Below, piece after piece: positions 44,676 to 53,658 of a stretch of 64,000 nucleotides of DNA (position 1 is its first letter; each line of letters starts with the position of its first letter). A model generated the notes under the pieces. The model worked only from the letters and a program-made list of their open reading frames with translations. It made no database searches and was not told the DNA's origin. The translations under genes and the position numbers were made by a program. The stretch is from DASUPK01 sp963819715 (lineage in GTDB: Bacteria > Actinomycetota > Thermoleophilia > Solirubrobacterales > 70-9). Location of the stretch: positions 379,903 to 443,902 of the forward strand of contig CAWFXE010000001.1 in assembly GCA_963819715.1 (NCBI GenBank), written 5' to 3'.

Positions 44676-45319
44676 TGCGCCGTCACCTGCGAGGGCAGCT
44701 CGACGCCGGCCGCCGCGAGAAAAGCCTCGACCTTGGCATGGTCCTTGCGGCCGGGCTCCGCCTCAACGCCGCTGACGACGTCGACGGCGTAGGGCTTGAC
44801 CAGCTCGATCGCGCCGGCGACGTTCTCAGCGGTGAGACCGCCCGCGAGGATCATCGGGACCTTGGAGCGGCGCTTGGTCACCAGGTCCCAGTCGAAGCTC
44901 TTGCCCGTGCCGCCGTGGATTCCGTGCCAGTAGGCGTCGAAGAGGTGGAAATCCGTTCGGAACGTCTCGGCCGCCTGGACGTCCGCGGCGCTGTTGATCC
45001 GCATCGCCTTGATCACCTTGGCGCCGGTGCGGCGCCGCGCCTCATCACAGAAAGATGGCCCCTCCTCGCCGTGGAACTGCAGCAGGGTGAGGTTCTCGCG
45101 CTCGGCGGCGTCGATCACGTCCTCGAGGGTCGAGTTGACGAATACACCGGCGATCTCACAGCGGCGCTTTAGTGCCGCGCCGATCTCCTCGGCCACGCCG
45201 GGCTCCACGTATCGCGGGCTGTCCGGATGGTGGATCAGGCCGATCGCCCAGGCGCCCTGGCTCGCCGCGTGCTCCGCGTCGGCGAGGCTCGTCATGCCGC
45301 AGACCTTGACCTTGGACAT
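44672..45319 (-). CDS. trpF: phosphoribosylanthranilate isomerase
   Basis: TrpF converts phosphoribosylanthranilate to CdRP. The 215-residue TIM barrel begins with SKVKVCGMTSLADAEHA, where Cys7 in KVCG is the catalytic base, and continues with GVFVNS, LLQFHGEEGP, and the phosphate sites ILAGGLTAENV and VDVVSGVEAEPGRKDH. A dedicated trpF is notable because Streptomyces and Mycobacterium lack it and use the bifunctional PriA. It starts the trpFBA unit; the divergent cfa gene lies 69 bases away. Confidence 0.93.
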   Translation of the reverse strand: MSKVKVCGMTSLADAEHAASQGAWAIGLIHHPDSPRYVEPGVAEEIGAALKRRCEIAGVFVNSTLEDVIDAAERENLTLLQFHGEEGPSFCDEARRRTGAKVIKAMRINSAADVQAAETFRTDFHLFDAYWHGIHGGTGKSFDWDLVTKRRSKVPMILAGGLTAENVAGAIELVKPYAVDVVSGVEAEPGRKDHAKVEAFLAAAGVELPSQVTAQ

Positions 45320-45388
45320 GCCTCAAGAGTAGGCGGATTCATCGATTTTCCGTGGCAGCGGGCATTTTCCGGGAGTAGGCTGCCGGTC

Positions 45389-46633
45389 GTGACCGCGATC
45401 GAGGCAGCCTCCAGACGACTCATCCTGGGCGCGTTCTCCCGGCTGCGCGGCGGCCAGCTGGAGCTGATCGAGCCCGATGGCCAGCGGTTCACATTCGGGG
45501 ACGCGGCGGCCGACATCGCGGCGACGGTCAAGGTCAACTCGACGCGCTTTTACCGCGCCCTGCTCAGCGGCAGCGTCGGCCTCGGGGAGTCCTATCGCGA
45601 CAAGCTCTGGGACTGCGACGACCTCGTCGCCCTCCTCAGGATCGCCTGCCGCAACCTCGGCTCGCTCGACGCCTGGCGCCGGCGGCTCCATCCCCTGCTC
45701 GTGCCGCTCGAGAAGACCGTCTGGCGGGTGCCCCGCAACAACAAAAGAGCCTCCCGCCGCCACATCTCCGCCCACTACGACCTCGGGAACGATCTCTTCG
45801 CGCTCTACCTCGACGAATCGATGATGTATTCGTCCGGCATCTTCCCGACTCCGGAGGCGACGCTCGCCGAGGCCCAGCAGAACCGCCTCGAGCGCATCTG
45901 CCTGGCGCTCGAGCTGGGCCCAGAGGACCACCTCCTCGAGATCGGCACCGGTTGGGGTGCCATGGCGACCCACGCGGCCGCCAAGTACGGCTGCCGGGTG
46001 ACCACAACTACGATCTCGGAGGAGCAGCGGGAAGGCGCGCTTCGCAGGAACCGGGACGCCGGGGTCGAGGACCGCGTCACCGTTCTCCTCGAGGACTACC
46101 GCGATCTTCGCGGCACCTACACCAAGCTCGTCTCGCTCGAGATGATCGAGGCGGTCGGCTGGCAGTTCTTCGACGAGTACTTCCGGCGATGCTCCGAGCT
46201 GCTCGAGCCCGAGGGCCTCTTCTTCCTGCAGGCGATCGTGATCGACGACCGCCTCTATGAGACCGAGAAGGCGGCGAAGAGCTTCGCCAACACGCTGATC
46301 TTCCCCGGCGGCTGCCTGCCGTCAGTGGAGCTGATCCAGCGCTGCACCGCGAACCAGACCGACATGAGCACCGTCTGGCTCGAGGACATCGGCGCGCACT
46401 ACGCCCGCACCCTCCAGCTCTGGCGGGAGCGCTTCATCGCCAACTCGGACCTCGCGGGGGAACTCGGGTACGACGAGCCGTTCCGCCGTCTCTGGACCCT
46501 TTGGCTGGCGATGAGCGAGGCCGGCTTCCGCGAGCGCAGGCTGCGTGACGTCCAGGTGCTGTTCGCAAAGCCGGAGCACTCGAATAGGGTCGGCGACGAG
46601 GAATGGCCGAAGGCGACGGCAAGACAGTTCTAG
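45389..46633 (+). CDS. cyclopropane-fatty-acyl-phospholipid synthase family methyltransferase
   Basis: This 414-residue SAM methyltransferase modifies unsaturated fatty-acyl chains. The N-terminal helical part is followed by SAHYDLGNDLFALYLDESMMYSSGIF, where Tyr and Asp are typical, and by the SAM loop LLEIGTGWGAMATHAA. Later motifs are SLEMIEAVGWQFFDEYFRR and NTLIFPGGCLPS. The start is GTG 45389. It overlaps the next gene by 31 bases. Cyclopropane or methyl-branching are both possible products; I cannot choose. Confidence 0.85.
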   Translation: MTAIEAASRRLILGAFSRLRGGQLELIEPDGQRFTFGDAAADIAATVKVNSTRFYRALLSGSVGLGESYRDKLWDCDDLVALLRIACRNLGSLDAWRRRLHPLLVPLEKTVWRVPRNNKRASRRHISAHYDLGNDLFALYLDESMMYSSGIFPTPEATLAEAQQNRLERICLALELGPEDHLLEIGTGWGAMATHAAAKYGCRVTTTTISEEQREGALRRNRDAGVEDRVTVLLEDYRDLRGTYTKLVSLEMIEAVGWQFFDEYFRRCSELLEPEGLFFLQAIVIDDRLYETEKAAKSFANTLIFPGGCLPSVELIQRCTANQTDMSTVWLEDIGAHYARTLQLWRERFIANSDLAGELGYDEPFRRLWTLWLAMSEAGFRERRLRDVQVLFAKPEHSNRVGDEEWPKATARQF

Positions 46634-47648
46634 TAACGGGCGGCTCCGGCTACCTCGCGGGCTGGTGCATCATCGGCCTGCTCGAACGCGGCTACCGGGT
46701 GAGGACCACCATTCGCAACCCATCGCGCGAGCGCGCCGTCTTCGACGCGGTGGAGTCGCAGGTCGGACAGGGCCCGCACCTGACGGTCCACCAGGCTGAC
46801 CTGACGAGCGACGATCACTGGGACAACGTCATCGAGGGATGCGACTACGTCCTCCACGTCGCCTCACCGTTCCCGCCGAAGCAGCCGAAGGATCCCGACG
46901 AGCTGATCGTGCCGGCGCGCGAGGGCACTCTGCGGGTTCTCGGCAAGGCACTTGACCACGACGTCAAGCGCGTCGTTGTGACCTCCTCCATCGCCGCTGT
47001 CCGGCTGGCAAAGGGCGCCGACAAGAGGACGCTCACCGAGGAGGACTGGACGGACCCCGGTGAGGAGGGGTCTGACCCCCTACGTGCGCTCGAAGACCAT
47101 TGCGGAGCAGGCGGCCTGGGACATGGTCAAGGAGCGTGGCGCGGAGGACCGGCTGGCTGTCGTCAACCCCGGCGCGATCATCGGCCCGGTGCTGAACGAC
47201 GACCTCTCCTATTCGATCCAGGCGATCGAACGGCTGCTGAAGGGCATGCCGGGAATGCCCAGGCTCGGATTCAGCTTCGTGGACGTACGCGACGTGGCGG
47301 AGCTCGAGATCCTGGCGATGACCGCGCCGGGGGCGGGCGGTCAGCGCTTCATCGCCGTCACCAAGTTCCTCTGGATGTCCGAGGCCGGCGAGATTCTGCG
47401 CAGCCGCCTCGGCGACAGGGCTTCGAAGGTTCCGACTCGGACGATCCCCGACTTCGTGGTCCGCGGCATGGCCCTCTTCGACGGCGGTATCCGATCGATC
47501 GTCGGCACCCTCGGGAAGAGGTCAGAGCTCAGCTCGGAGAAGGCTCGGGCGCTGGGCTGGTCGCCGCGGCCGATCGAGGACACGATCGCGCGAGACCGGC
47601 GAGAGCCTGATCGAGCACGGCGTGGTGAAGGCGCCGGCGGCCGCTTAG
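46603..47648 (+). pseudogene. NAD-dependent epimerase/dihydroflavonol-reductase-like, two frameshifts
   Basis: This SDR protein begins with TVLVTGGSGYLAGWCIIGLLERG and YVLHVASPFPP, with VVTSSIAAV next. The reading then moves by one frame near 47064-47072 (EDWTDPGEEG then LTPYVRSKTIAE, an extra G in a G run), and again near 47598-47602 (IAR then TGESLIEHGVVKAPAAA, stop at 47648). The catalytic YxxxK is the YVRSK across the break. The signal on both sides is strong, so errors in the sequence are likely. If repaired it would be about 347 residues. Confidence 0.75.
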
Positions 47649-48857
47649 GGAGTGCTGGAGCTGGAGCCCGCGCCCTGCACGTGCGCTGGACGGTCGCCCA
47701 GCGTGACGGTCACGTCGTTCTGCTGACCGCCGCTGAAGATCGTCAGGGTGATCTGGTCGCCGGGCTTGTGGCCGTTGACCGCCGAGATCACGTCGTCCAT
47801 GCCCGTGATCGCCTTGCCGTCGACCTTGGTGATGATGTCGCCGCCGACGGGGAAGGTCTGGCCCGCGATCGTCGCCTGACCAGTCGCGCCCTTGATGCCG
47901 GCGTCATCCGCTGGTCCGCCGCTGAGGACGCGGGCTCGACCAGGACGCCCTGGTCGACGGCAGATTGAGCGCCTGAGCGACCTGCGGGGTCGATGTCGCT
48001 GGCCTGAGATCCCGAGGTAGGCGCGGTGCACCTGGCCGCCGTTCACGAGCTGCGAGACCACGTCGGCGGCCGTCTTGATCGGGACTGCGAAGCCGACGCC
48101 TTCGTTGCCGCCGCTCTGGCTCTCGATCTGGGAGTTGATCCCGATCACCTCGCCGGCCCCGTCGATCAGCGGGCCGCCGGAGTTGCCCGGGTTGATCGCG
48201 GCGTCGGTCTGGATCACGTCGCTGATCGAGAAGCCGTTGGGAGCCTGGATCTGGCGCTGGAGAGCGGAGACGATCCCGCTGGTCACGGTGCGGTCGAGGG
48301 CGAAGGGGTTGCCGATCGCGATGACCGGATCGCCGACCTGCACCCTGGAGGAATCGCCGAGCGGCAGCGGGTCGGCTCCCTCCGTGTTGTCGACCTTCAG
48401 CAGGGCGACGTCGCTGGAGGGATCGGAGCCGACCACCTGGGCGTCCTGCTCGGCGCCGTCGCCGAGCTGCACCGTCGACGGACTTCGCGCCCTCGACGAC
48501 GTGGGCGTTGGTGAGGATGTGGCCGTCGTTGTCGATCAGGAAGCCGGAGCCGGTTGCCTCGCTCGACTGCTGCTGGGGGAGGCCGAACGCGGACTGCGTC
48601 TTCTGCATGATGGTCGAGCGGATGAAGGCGACGCCCTGCGAATCGCGCTGGTAGATGTCGTGGACGGTGAGGCCCTGGTTCGAGTTGCTCGCGGGCCTGG
48701 CCAGCGCGGCGGGCTCGATCACCGGGGCCGAGTTGTCGTCCTTGCTCGTGTCGACGACCCCGGCCTGGATCAGGATCAGGCCGGCGACCAGCACGACCAG
48801 GCCGCCGGCGACGGCGGACCCGAAGCTGGTCGCGAGGAAGCTCTTCAGCGACTTCAT
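47645..48857 (-). pseudogene. HtrA/DegP-type serine protease, several frameshifts
   Basis: This membrane-anchored, PDZ-containing protease starts MKSLKSFLATSFGSAVAGG with one helix, then has the triad region: His in ILTNAHVVEG, Asp in SSDVALLKV and Ser in NPGNSGGPLIDG. It ends in a PDZ domain (GQTFPVGGDIITKVDGK). The frame changes once near 48474 and about four more times between 47920 and 48005, where QVAQALNLP and VDQGVLVE can be read only in alternating frames. Gene identity is secure. The convergent epimerase ends four bases into it. Confidence 0.8.
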
Positions 48858-48913
48858 GCGGGCCAGTGTGCGGCCCGGCGCTTAACCGACCCTAAGCCGG
48901 GTCTTCGGGTTCT

Positions 48914-49734
48914 CTAATAGTTCAGGAGCTCGGGGAGCAGGTGCTCGCGGGTCGACTCCTCGTCCGCGATCAGCTCCCGGAGCTTCGCCCCGGGGTCGTC
49001 GGCCCGCATCAGCGCCTCGCCGATCAGGACCGCGTCGACCCCGACTCGCTCCAGCTCGTCGAGCGTGCTCCGCTCGGCGATCCCGCTCTCCGAGACGACC
49101 GTCTTGCCGGCGGGGACGTCGGGCATCAGCTCGAAGGTCGTCTGCACGTCGACCTGAAGTCGTCGAGGTTGCGGTTGTTGATCCCGATCACGTCGGCGTC
49201 GACCGTCAGGGCGGGCTCCAGCTCCGCCTCGTCGTGGACCTCGACGACCAGTCGAGGTCGAGCCCGCGGGCCTCGTCGTGGAGGCGCGGCGAGCTGCTCC
49301 GCGTCGAGCGCCGCGACGATCAGCAGCACCGCGTCGGCGCCGGCCACCGCGGCCTCATAGAGCTGGTAGCTGTCGACGATGAAGTCCTTCTGGAGGATCG
49401 GGAGCTCGCAGGCGGCCCGCGCCTCGCGCAGGTCGTCGAGCGAGCCGCCGAAGTGCGGCTCGTCGGTGAGCACCGAGAGCGCCGCGGCGCCCGCCCTCGC
49501 TCGTAGGCGCGGGCGATCTCGGCGGGCGTCGCGCCGGCCCGGATCTCGCCGGCGCTCGGCGAGCGGCGCTTGAACTCGGCGATCAGCGAAGGCCCGGGCC
49601 GGGCAGGGCCTCGCCGAAGGGGCGCTGCTCCGGCCGCTCGTCCAGCTGCTGCTCGAGCTCCTCGAGCGGAACCTCGGCGCGTCGTCGCTCCGCGCCTGCC
49701 CGCGCGGACCCACCAGCTCTTCGATCATGCCCAT
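48914..49734 (-). pseudogene. trpC: indole-3-glycerol-phosphate synthase, multiple frameshifts
   Basis: TrpC makes indole-3-glycerol phosphate. The product begins MGMIEELVG, and the barrel is readable piecewise: LIAEFKRRSPSAGEI, AAALSVLTDEPHFGGSLDDL, ILQKDFIVDSYQLYEA, VIGINNRNLDDF, and KTVVSESGIAERSTL. The last part runs in frame from 49147 to 48914. I see frame changes near 49710, 49590, 49500, 49280, 49245 and 49155, each a single base. The gene lies after trpD with a 15-base gap. Conserved motifs survive on both sides of every break, so this looks like bad consensus, not a dead gene. Confidence 0.85.
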
Positions 49735-49749
49735 CTCGTCCGCTGGACC

Positions 49750-50789
49750 TTAGCTCGCGCCGGAGAGCTCGCGGGTGCGGTCGATCAGGCGGTCGAGCAC
49801 GTCGCCGGCCGCGCCGCGAGTCGACCGCCTCGCCGCGCCTGCTCGACGCCGTCGCCGAGGTTCACGGCGCTGCCGCCGACGAAGATCGCCGCCCCGGCGT
49901 TGAGCAGAGCACGTCGCGCGGCGGGCCCGCCTCGCCCTCGAGAATCTCCGTCGCGACCAAGGCGTTGTCGCCGGGTCCCCGCCCGGCGATCGCCTCAAGC
50001 GGCGCCGCCTCCAGGCCCAGGTCGGCCGCCTCGACGAACCACTCCTCGGTGCGGCCGTCGGCCACCTCGACCACGCGAGTCCGGTCGGCGATGCTGAGCT
50101 CGTCCATGCCGTCGTCGGCGGAGACGACCATCGCGTGATCGCAGCCGAGGCCGAGCAGCGCCTCGGCGATCGTCTCCTGGAAGGTCGCGGTCGGAGACCC
50201 CGAGCAGCTGGCGCCTGGCGCCCGCCGGGTTGGTGAGCGGTCCCAGCAGGTTGAAGATCGTCCGCACTGCGAGCTCCTTGCGAACCGGGACGACGTGGCC
50301 ATGGTCGCCTGATGGTGCTTGGGCGCGAACATGAAGCCGAAGCCGATTTCCTCGATGCAGGTGGCCACCTGCTCCGGCGTCAGCTCGATCTGGACGCCGA
50401 GGGCCTCGAGCAGGTCGGCCGATCCGGACTTCGAGGTGGCCGAGCGGTTGCCGTGCTTGGCGACAGCGCAGCCCGCGCCGGCGGCGATCAGCGCCGCCGT
50501 GGTCGAGATGTTGAAGGTCGTCGGGCCACCGCCGGTGCCGGCGGTGTCGACGAGGTCGTCGCGGTTCGATGTTCACGTGGGTCGAGAGGTTCCGCATCGT
50601 GCGGGCCAGGCCAACCAGCTCGGCGACGGTCTCGCCCTTCGCGCGCAGGGCGATCAGGAAAGCCGCGATCTGGACCTCGCTCGCCCTGCCCTCCATGATC
50701 TCGGCGAGCGCAGCCGAGGTGTGATCCGCGGTCAGGTGCGTGCCGTTGCAGATCTCGTCGATCGCGCGTGTGAGGATGTCGTTGGGCAT
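49750..50789 (-). pseudogene. trpD: anthranilate phosphoribosyltransferase, multiple frameshifts
   Basis: TrpD joins anthranilate to PRPP. The N-terminal part ILTRAIDEICNG and ALRAKGETVAELVGLARTM is intact. After HVNIE the frame shifts, and VDTAGTGGG and KHGNRSATSKSGSADLLEALG, the PRPP site, lie in the adjacent frame; EEIGFGFMFAPKHHQAT continues it. Further changes occur near 50305, 50190, 49912 and 49815, with NLLGPLTNPAG and TIAEALLGLGCDHAMVV on either side. The end, LIDRTRELSGAS, is readable. Same error cluster as trpC. Confidence 0.85.
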
Positions 50790-50807
50790 CGAGGCAGGTG
50801 GCGGGCG

Positions 50808-51404
50808 CTACTCGCCGAGGAAGTTAGCCAGCAGCTTCTTGCCCTGCGGGGTGAGGACGGACTCGGGATGGAACTGCACGCCCTCCGCGGGCAGCTCGCG
50901 ATGTCGCACGCCCATGACGACGTCGCCGTAGCTTGAGGTCAGCTCGAGCTCGCCCGGCAGGTCGGGATCGGCTATCAGCGAGTGGTAGCGGCCGGCGACC
51001 AGCGGGTTGGAGAGGCCCTCGTAGACCGAGCGGCCGTCGTGCTTCACCTCCGCGTCCTTGCCGTGGATCGGGTCGCCTCGGACAACCTTGCCGCCGAACG
51101 CCTCCACCATCGACTGGTGGCCGAGACAGACGCCGAGGACCGGCGTCCCAGTCTCCGCGAAGGAGCGAATCGCCTCCACCGAGATGCCCGCCTCCTTCGG
51201 CGTGCAGGGCCCCGGCGAGACGACGAGCCGGTCCGGCTTCAGGCCCACCAGCTCCTCGACGCTCGCCTTGTCGTTCCGGACCACGCCGACCTCCGCCCCC
51301 AGCTCGCCCAGGTACTGGACGAGGTTGTAGGTGAAGGAGTCGTAGTTGTCGATGACCAGCACGCTGACCCCACCCCTGTGTTCGCGCTGCGCGCTCACGG
51401 CCAC
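50808..51404 (-). CDS. trpG: anthranilate synthase glutaminase component
   Basis: TrpG takes ammonia from glutamine for TrpE. The 198-residue class I glutaminase has VLVIDNYDSFTYNLVQYL, the oxyanion loop VVSPGPCTPKEAG, the catalytic Cys in GVCLGHQS, and the His-x-Glu of GVQFHPES. It may instead start at an internal GTG (51368). The gene overlaps trpE by ten bases, and trpD follows after 18 bases. It is unbroken, unlike its downstream neighbours. Confidence 0.95.
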   Translation of the reverse strand: MAVSAQREHRGGVSVLVIDNYDSFTYNLVQYLGELGAEVGVVRNDKASVEELVGLKPDRLVVSPGPCTPKEAGISVEAIRSFAETGTPVLGVCLGHQSMVEAFGGKVVRGDPIHGKDAEVKHDGRSVYEGLSNPLVAGRYHSLIADPDLPGELELTSSYGDVVMGVRHRELPAEGVQFHPESVLTPQGKKLLANFLGE

Positions 51405-52933
51405 TCCGGCTGCTCCGCGGCGAGCTCGACCGCGCGGAAGACGGCCTTCGCCTTGTTGATGGACTCGTTGTACTCGTAGGCCGGCTGCGCGTCCGCGACG
51501 GTGCCGCCACCCGCCTGCACGTGGACCATGCCGTCCTTGACGACCACGGAGCGGATGTAGATCGCGGTGTCCAGGTCGCGTGTGTAGCTCAGGTAGCCGA
51601 CGGCGCCCCCGTACGGCCCTCGCTTCTGCGGCTCGAGCTCATCGATGATCTGCATGGCGCGGACCTTCGGCGCTCCGGAGAGGGTGCCCGCCGGCAGAAT
51701 CGAGCGCAGGGCGTCCATCGCGCTGATGCCCTCGCGCAGCTTGCCTGATACCTGGCTGACGATGTGGAGGACGTGCGAGTAGGTCTCGACGACCATCAGC
51801 TCGTCGACGGAGACGGAGCCGTACTCGCAGACCCGGCCGAGGTCGTTGCGGCCCAGGTCGACGAGCATCACGTGCTCGGCGCGCTCCTTGGGGTCCTGGA
51901 GCAGGCGCTCCGCCGCGAGGCGGTCCTCCTCCTCGTCGGCGCCGCGCGGGTAGGTGCCGGCGATCGGCCGGGTCTCGACGCGGTCCCCGGTCACCTTGAC
52001 CAGGGGCTCGGGAGAGGCGCCGGCGATCTCGAAGTCACCGAAGTCGAGGAAGTACATGTAGGGCGAGGGGTTGACGGTCCGCAGGCCGCGGTAGATGGAG
52101 AAGGCCTCGACCGGGCACGGCGAGGTGAAGCGCTGCGAGGGGACCACCTGGAAGGCATCGCCTGCGTGGACGTACTCGATGATGCGAGAGACGGTTGACT
52201 CGAACTGCTCGCGGCTCATGTTCGACTGGAAGTCGATGGGGGTCTTCTCGGTCGTCGTCTCCGCGGGCGGAACCGGCTCCCGGAGGCGCTCGCGCACCTC
52301 GGCGATCGTGTCGACGGCGCGAGCGTAGGCCTCGTCGATGCCGCCGTCCTCGACGAAGGCGTTCGCAATCAGCGTCACCTCGTGTCGCTGGTGGTCAAAG
52401 GCGAGGAGCACGTCGGTGATCATCAGCGCCATGTCGGGCAGCCCGATGGGGTCGGGATTCGGCTCCGGCAGCGGCTCGACGGTCCGGACCAGGTCGTAGC
52501 CGAAGAAGCCGACCGCGCCGCCCGCGAACGGGGGCAGCTCATCGGGCTCCGCGATCTCGTAGCGGCCCAGGTACTCGGCGGCCGCCGCGTACGGGTCGGG
52601 AGCGTCGATCACGCGGTCCGGCGCAGCTCCGGTCCCGGACTCGGCCGCGGTCTCACCCCCCCATTCGGAGAGCTTGCCGTCGGCCCAGCGCAGGATCGCC
52701 CTCGGGCGGAAACCGAGAAAGGACCAGCGCCCGAGGCGGCCCTGCTCCGCGGACTCGAGCAGGAACGCCGGCCCGTCGCCGCGCAGCTTCAGGAAGGCGC
52801 TGACCGGCGTCTCCGTGTCCTCGATGAAGCGGTAGCGGACCGGCACCACCGTGGCGCCCCGCGCGAGCTCGCGCGCGCGCTCGAGGCCCGGCTCCAGGCC
52901 GGGCAGGTTGGTCGCCGCCTCGACGGCGTTCAT
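51395..52933 (-). CDS. trpE: anthranilate synthase component I
   Basis: TrpE converts chorismate and ammonia to anthranilate. The 512-residue protein has the N-terminal Trp-binding region with LLESAEQGRLGRWSFLGF, then the chorismate fold: FEIAGASPEPLVKV, RPIAGTYPRGADEEED, LVDLGRNDLGRV, and AGTLSGAPKVRAMQII with GAVGYLSYTRDLDTAI. The LLES motif suggests feedback by tryptophan. Its ATG overlaps the hisIE stop by four bases. Confidence 0.95.
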   Translation of the reverse strand: MNAVEAATNLPGLEPGLERARELARGATVVPVRYRFIEDTETPVSAFLKLRGDGPAFLLESAEQGRLGRWSFLGFRPRAILRWADGKLSEWGGETAAESGTGAAPDRVIDAPDPYAAAAEYLGRYEIAEPDELPPFAGGAVGFFGYDLVRTVEPLPEPNPDPIGLPDMALMITDVLLAFDHQRHEVTLIANAFVEDGGIDEAYARAVDTIAEVRERLREPVPPAETTTEKTPIDFQSNMSREQFESTVSRIIEYVHAGDAFQVVPSQRFTSPCPVEAFSIYRGLRTVNPSPYMYFLDFGDFEIAGASPEPLVKVTGDRVETRPIAGTYPRGADEEEDRLAAERLLQDPKERAEHVMLVDLGRNDLGRVCEYGSVSVDELMVVETYSHVLHIVSQVSGKLREGISAMDALRSILPAGTLSGAPKVRAMQIIDELEPQKRGPYGGAVGYLSYTRDLDTAIYIRSVVVKDGMVHVQAGGGTVADAQPAYEYNESINKAKAVFRAVELAAEQPEWP

Positions 52934-53604
52934 TGGGCCCGCCGGCGGCCGTTCAGGACGTGGAGCACCTCGGCCATCGAGAGGCCGCGCGAGAGCAGCA
53001 GGACGGCGAGGTGATAGACGACGTCGGCGCCCTCCTCGGCGACGCGCTCATCGGATTCGGAGTTGACGGCCTTGACGACCTCGGCGGCCTCCTCGCGGAC
53101 CTTGTCCCCCGCGAGCTTCGGATCCTCGAGCAGCTCGACCGTGTAGCTGCCCGCCGGGCGCTTGCGCTGGCGCGTGACGAGAGTTCGCTCGAGCGTGGCG
53201 AGCGCCTCATATGGCAGCAGCGCGGGTTCGCCGACCACGCCCGGGGCGTCGACGCCGGGATCCGCGGTTCCCTCCAGGTCGCGGTAGAAGCACGAGCGCT
53301 CACCGGTGTGACAGGCCGGTCCGGCCGGATCGACCAGCGCGACCAGAGCGTCACCGTCGCAGTCGTAGCGGATCTGCCTGACCCGCTGAATGTTGCCCGA
53401 GGTCGCGCCCTTGTGCCAGATCTCGCGGCGGCTGCGGCTGTAGAGGTGGACCTCGCGGGTCTCGAGCGTGAGCAGCAGCGACTCCTCGTTCATGTAGGCG
53501 AGAGTGAGCACCTCTCCCGAGCGAGCGTCCTGCATCACGCACGGCACCAGACCCTTCTCGTCGAAGCGGACCTTCGCCGCATCTCTGGCTGTCTGCACGA
53601 CCAT
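52930..53604 (-). CDS. hisIE: bifunctional phosphoribosyl-AMP cyclohydrolase / phosphoribosyl-ATP pyrophosphatase
   Basis: This 224-residue protein carries steps two and three of histidine synthesis. HisI (residues 1-125) has VLTLAYMNEESLLLTLETREVHLYSRSRREIWHKG with the metal site CDGDALVAL and CHTGERSCF. HisE (about 135-224) has the helical KLAGDKVREEAAEVVKAV and EGADVVYHLAVLL. Fusion of the two domains is known in other bacteria, while many actinobacteria keep them apart. The start ATG 53604 sits two bases after a hairpin and lacks a Shine-Dalgarno site. It leads the trpEGDC genes. Confidence 0.92.
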   Translation of the reverse strand: MVVQTARDAAKVRFDEKGLVPCVMQDARSGEVLTLAYMNEESLLLTLETREVHLYSRSRREIWHKGATSGNIQRVRQIRYDCDGDALVALVDPAGPACHTGERSCFYRDLEGTADPGVDAPGVVGEPALLPYEALATLERTLVTRQRKRPAGSYTVELLEDPKLAGDKVREEAAEVVKAVNSESDERVAEEGADVVYHLAVLLLSRGLSMAEVLHVLNGRRRAQ

Positions 53605-53605
53605 C

Positions 53606-53626
53606 GGGCGATTGTACGAATCGCCC
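53606..53626 (-). promoter_or_regulatory. hairpin immediately before the hisIE start codon
   Basis: GGGCGATT and AATCGCCC form a perfect 8-base stem with a 5-base loop. The ATG of hisIE follows on the minus strand after one base. It occupies the place where a ribosome binding site should be. Confidence 0.5.
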
Positions 53627-53632
53627 CCGTAC

Positions 53633-53658
53633 GCGCCTGAAGGCGCGGGTTCAGGCGC
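53633..53658 (-). terminator. hairpin after era
   Basis: GCGCCTGAA and TTCAGGCGC form a perfect 9-base stem right after the era stop codon. A shorter stem (GCGCCT/AGGCGC, 53633-53646) can form with half of the same bases, so the two are alternatives. There is no T run. Confidence 0.4.
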
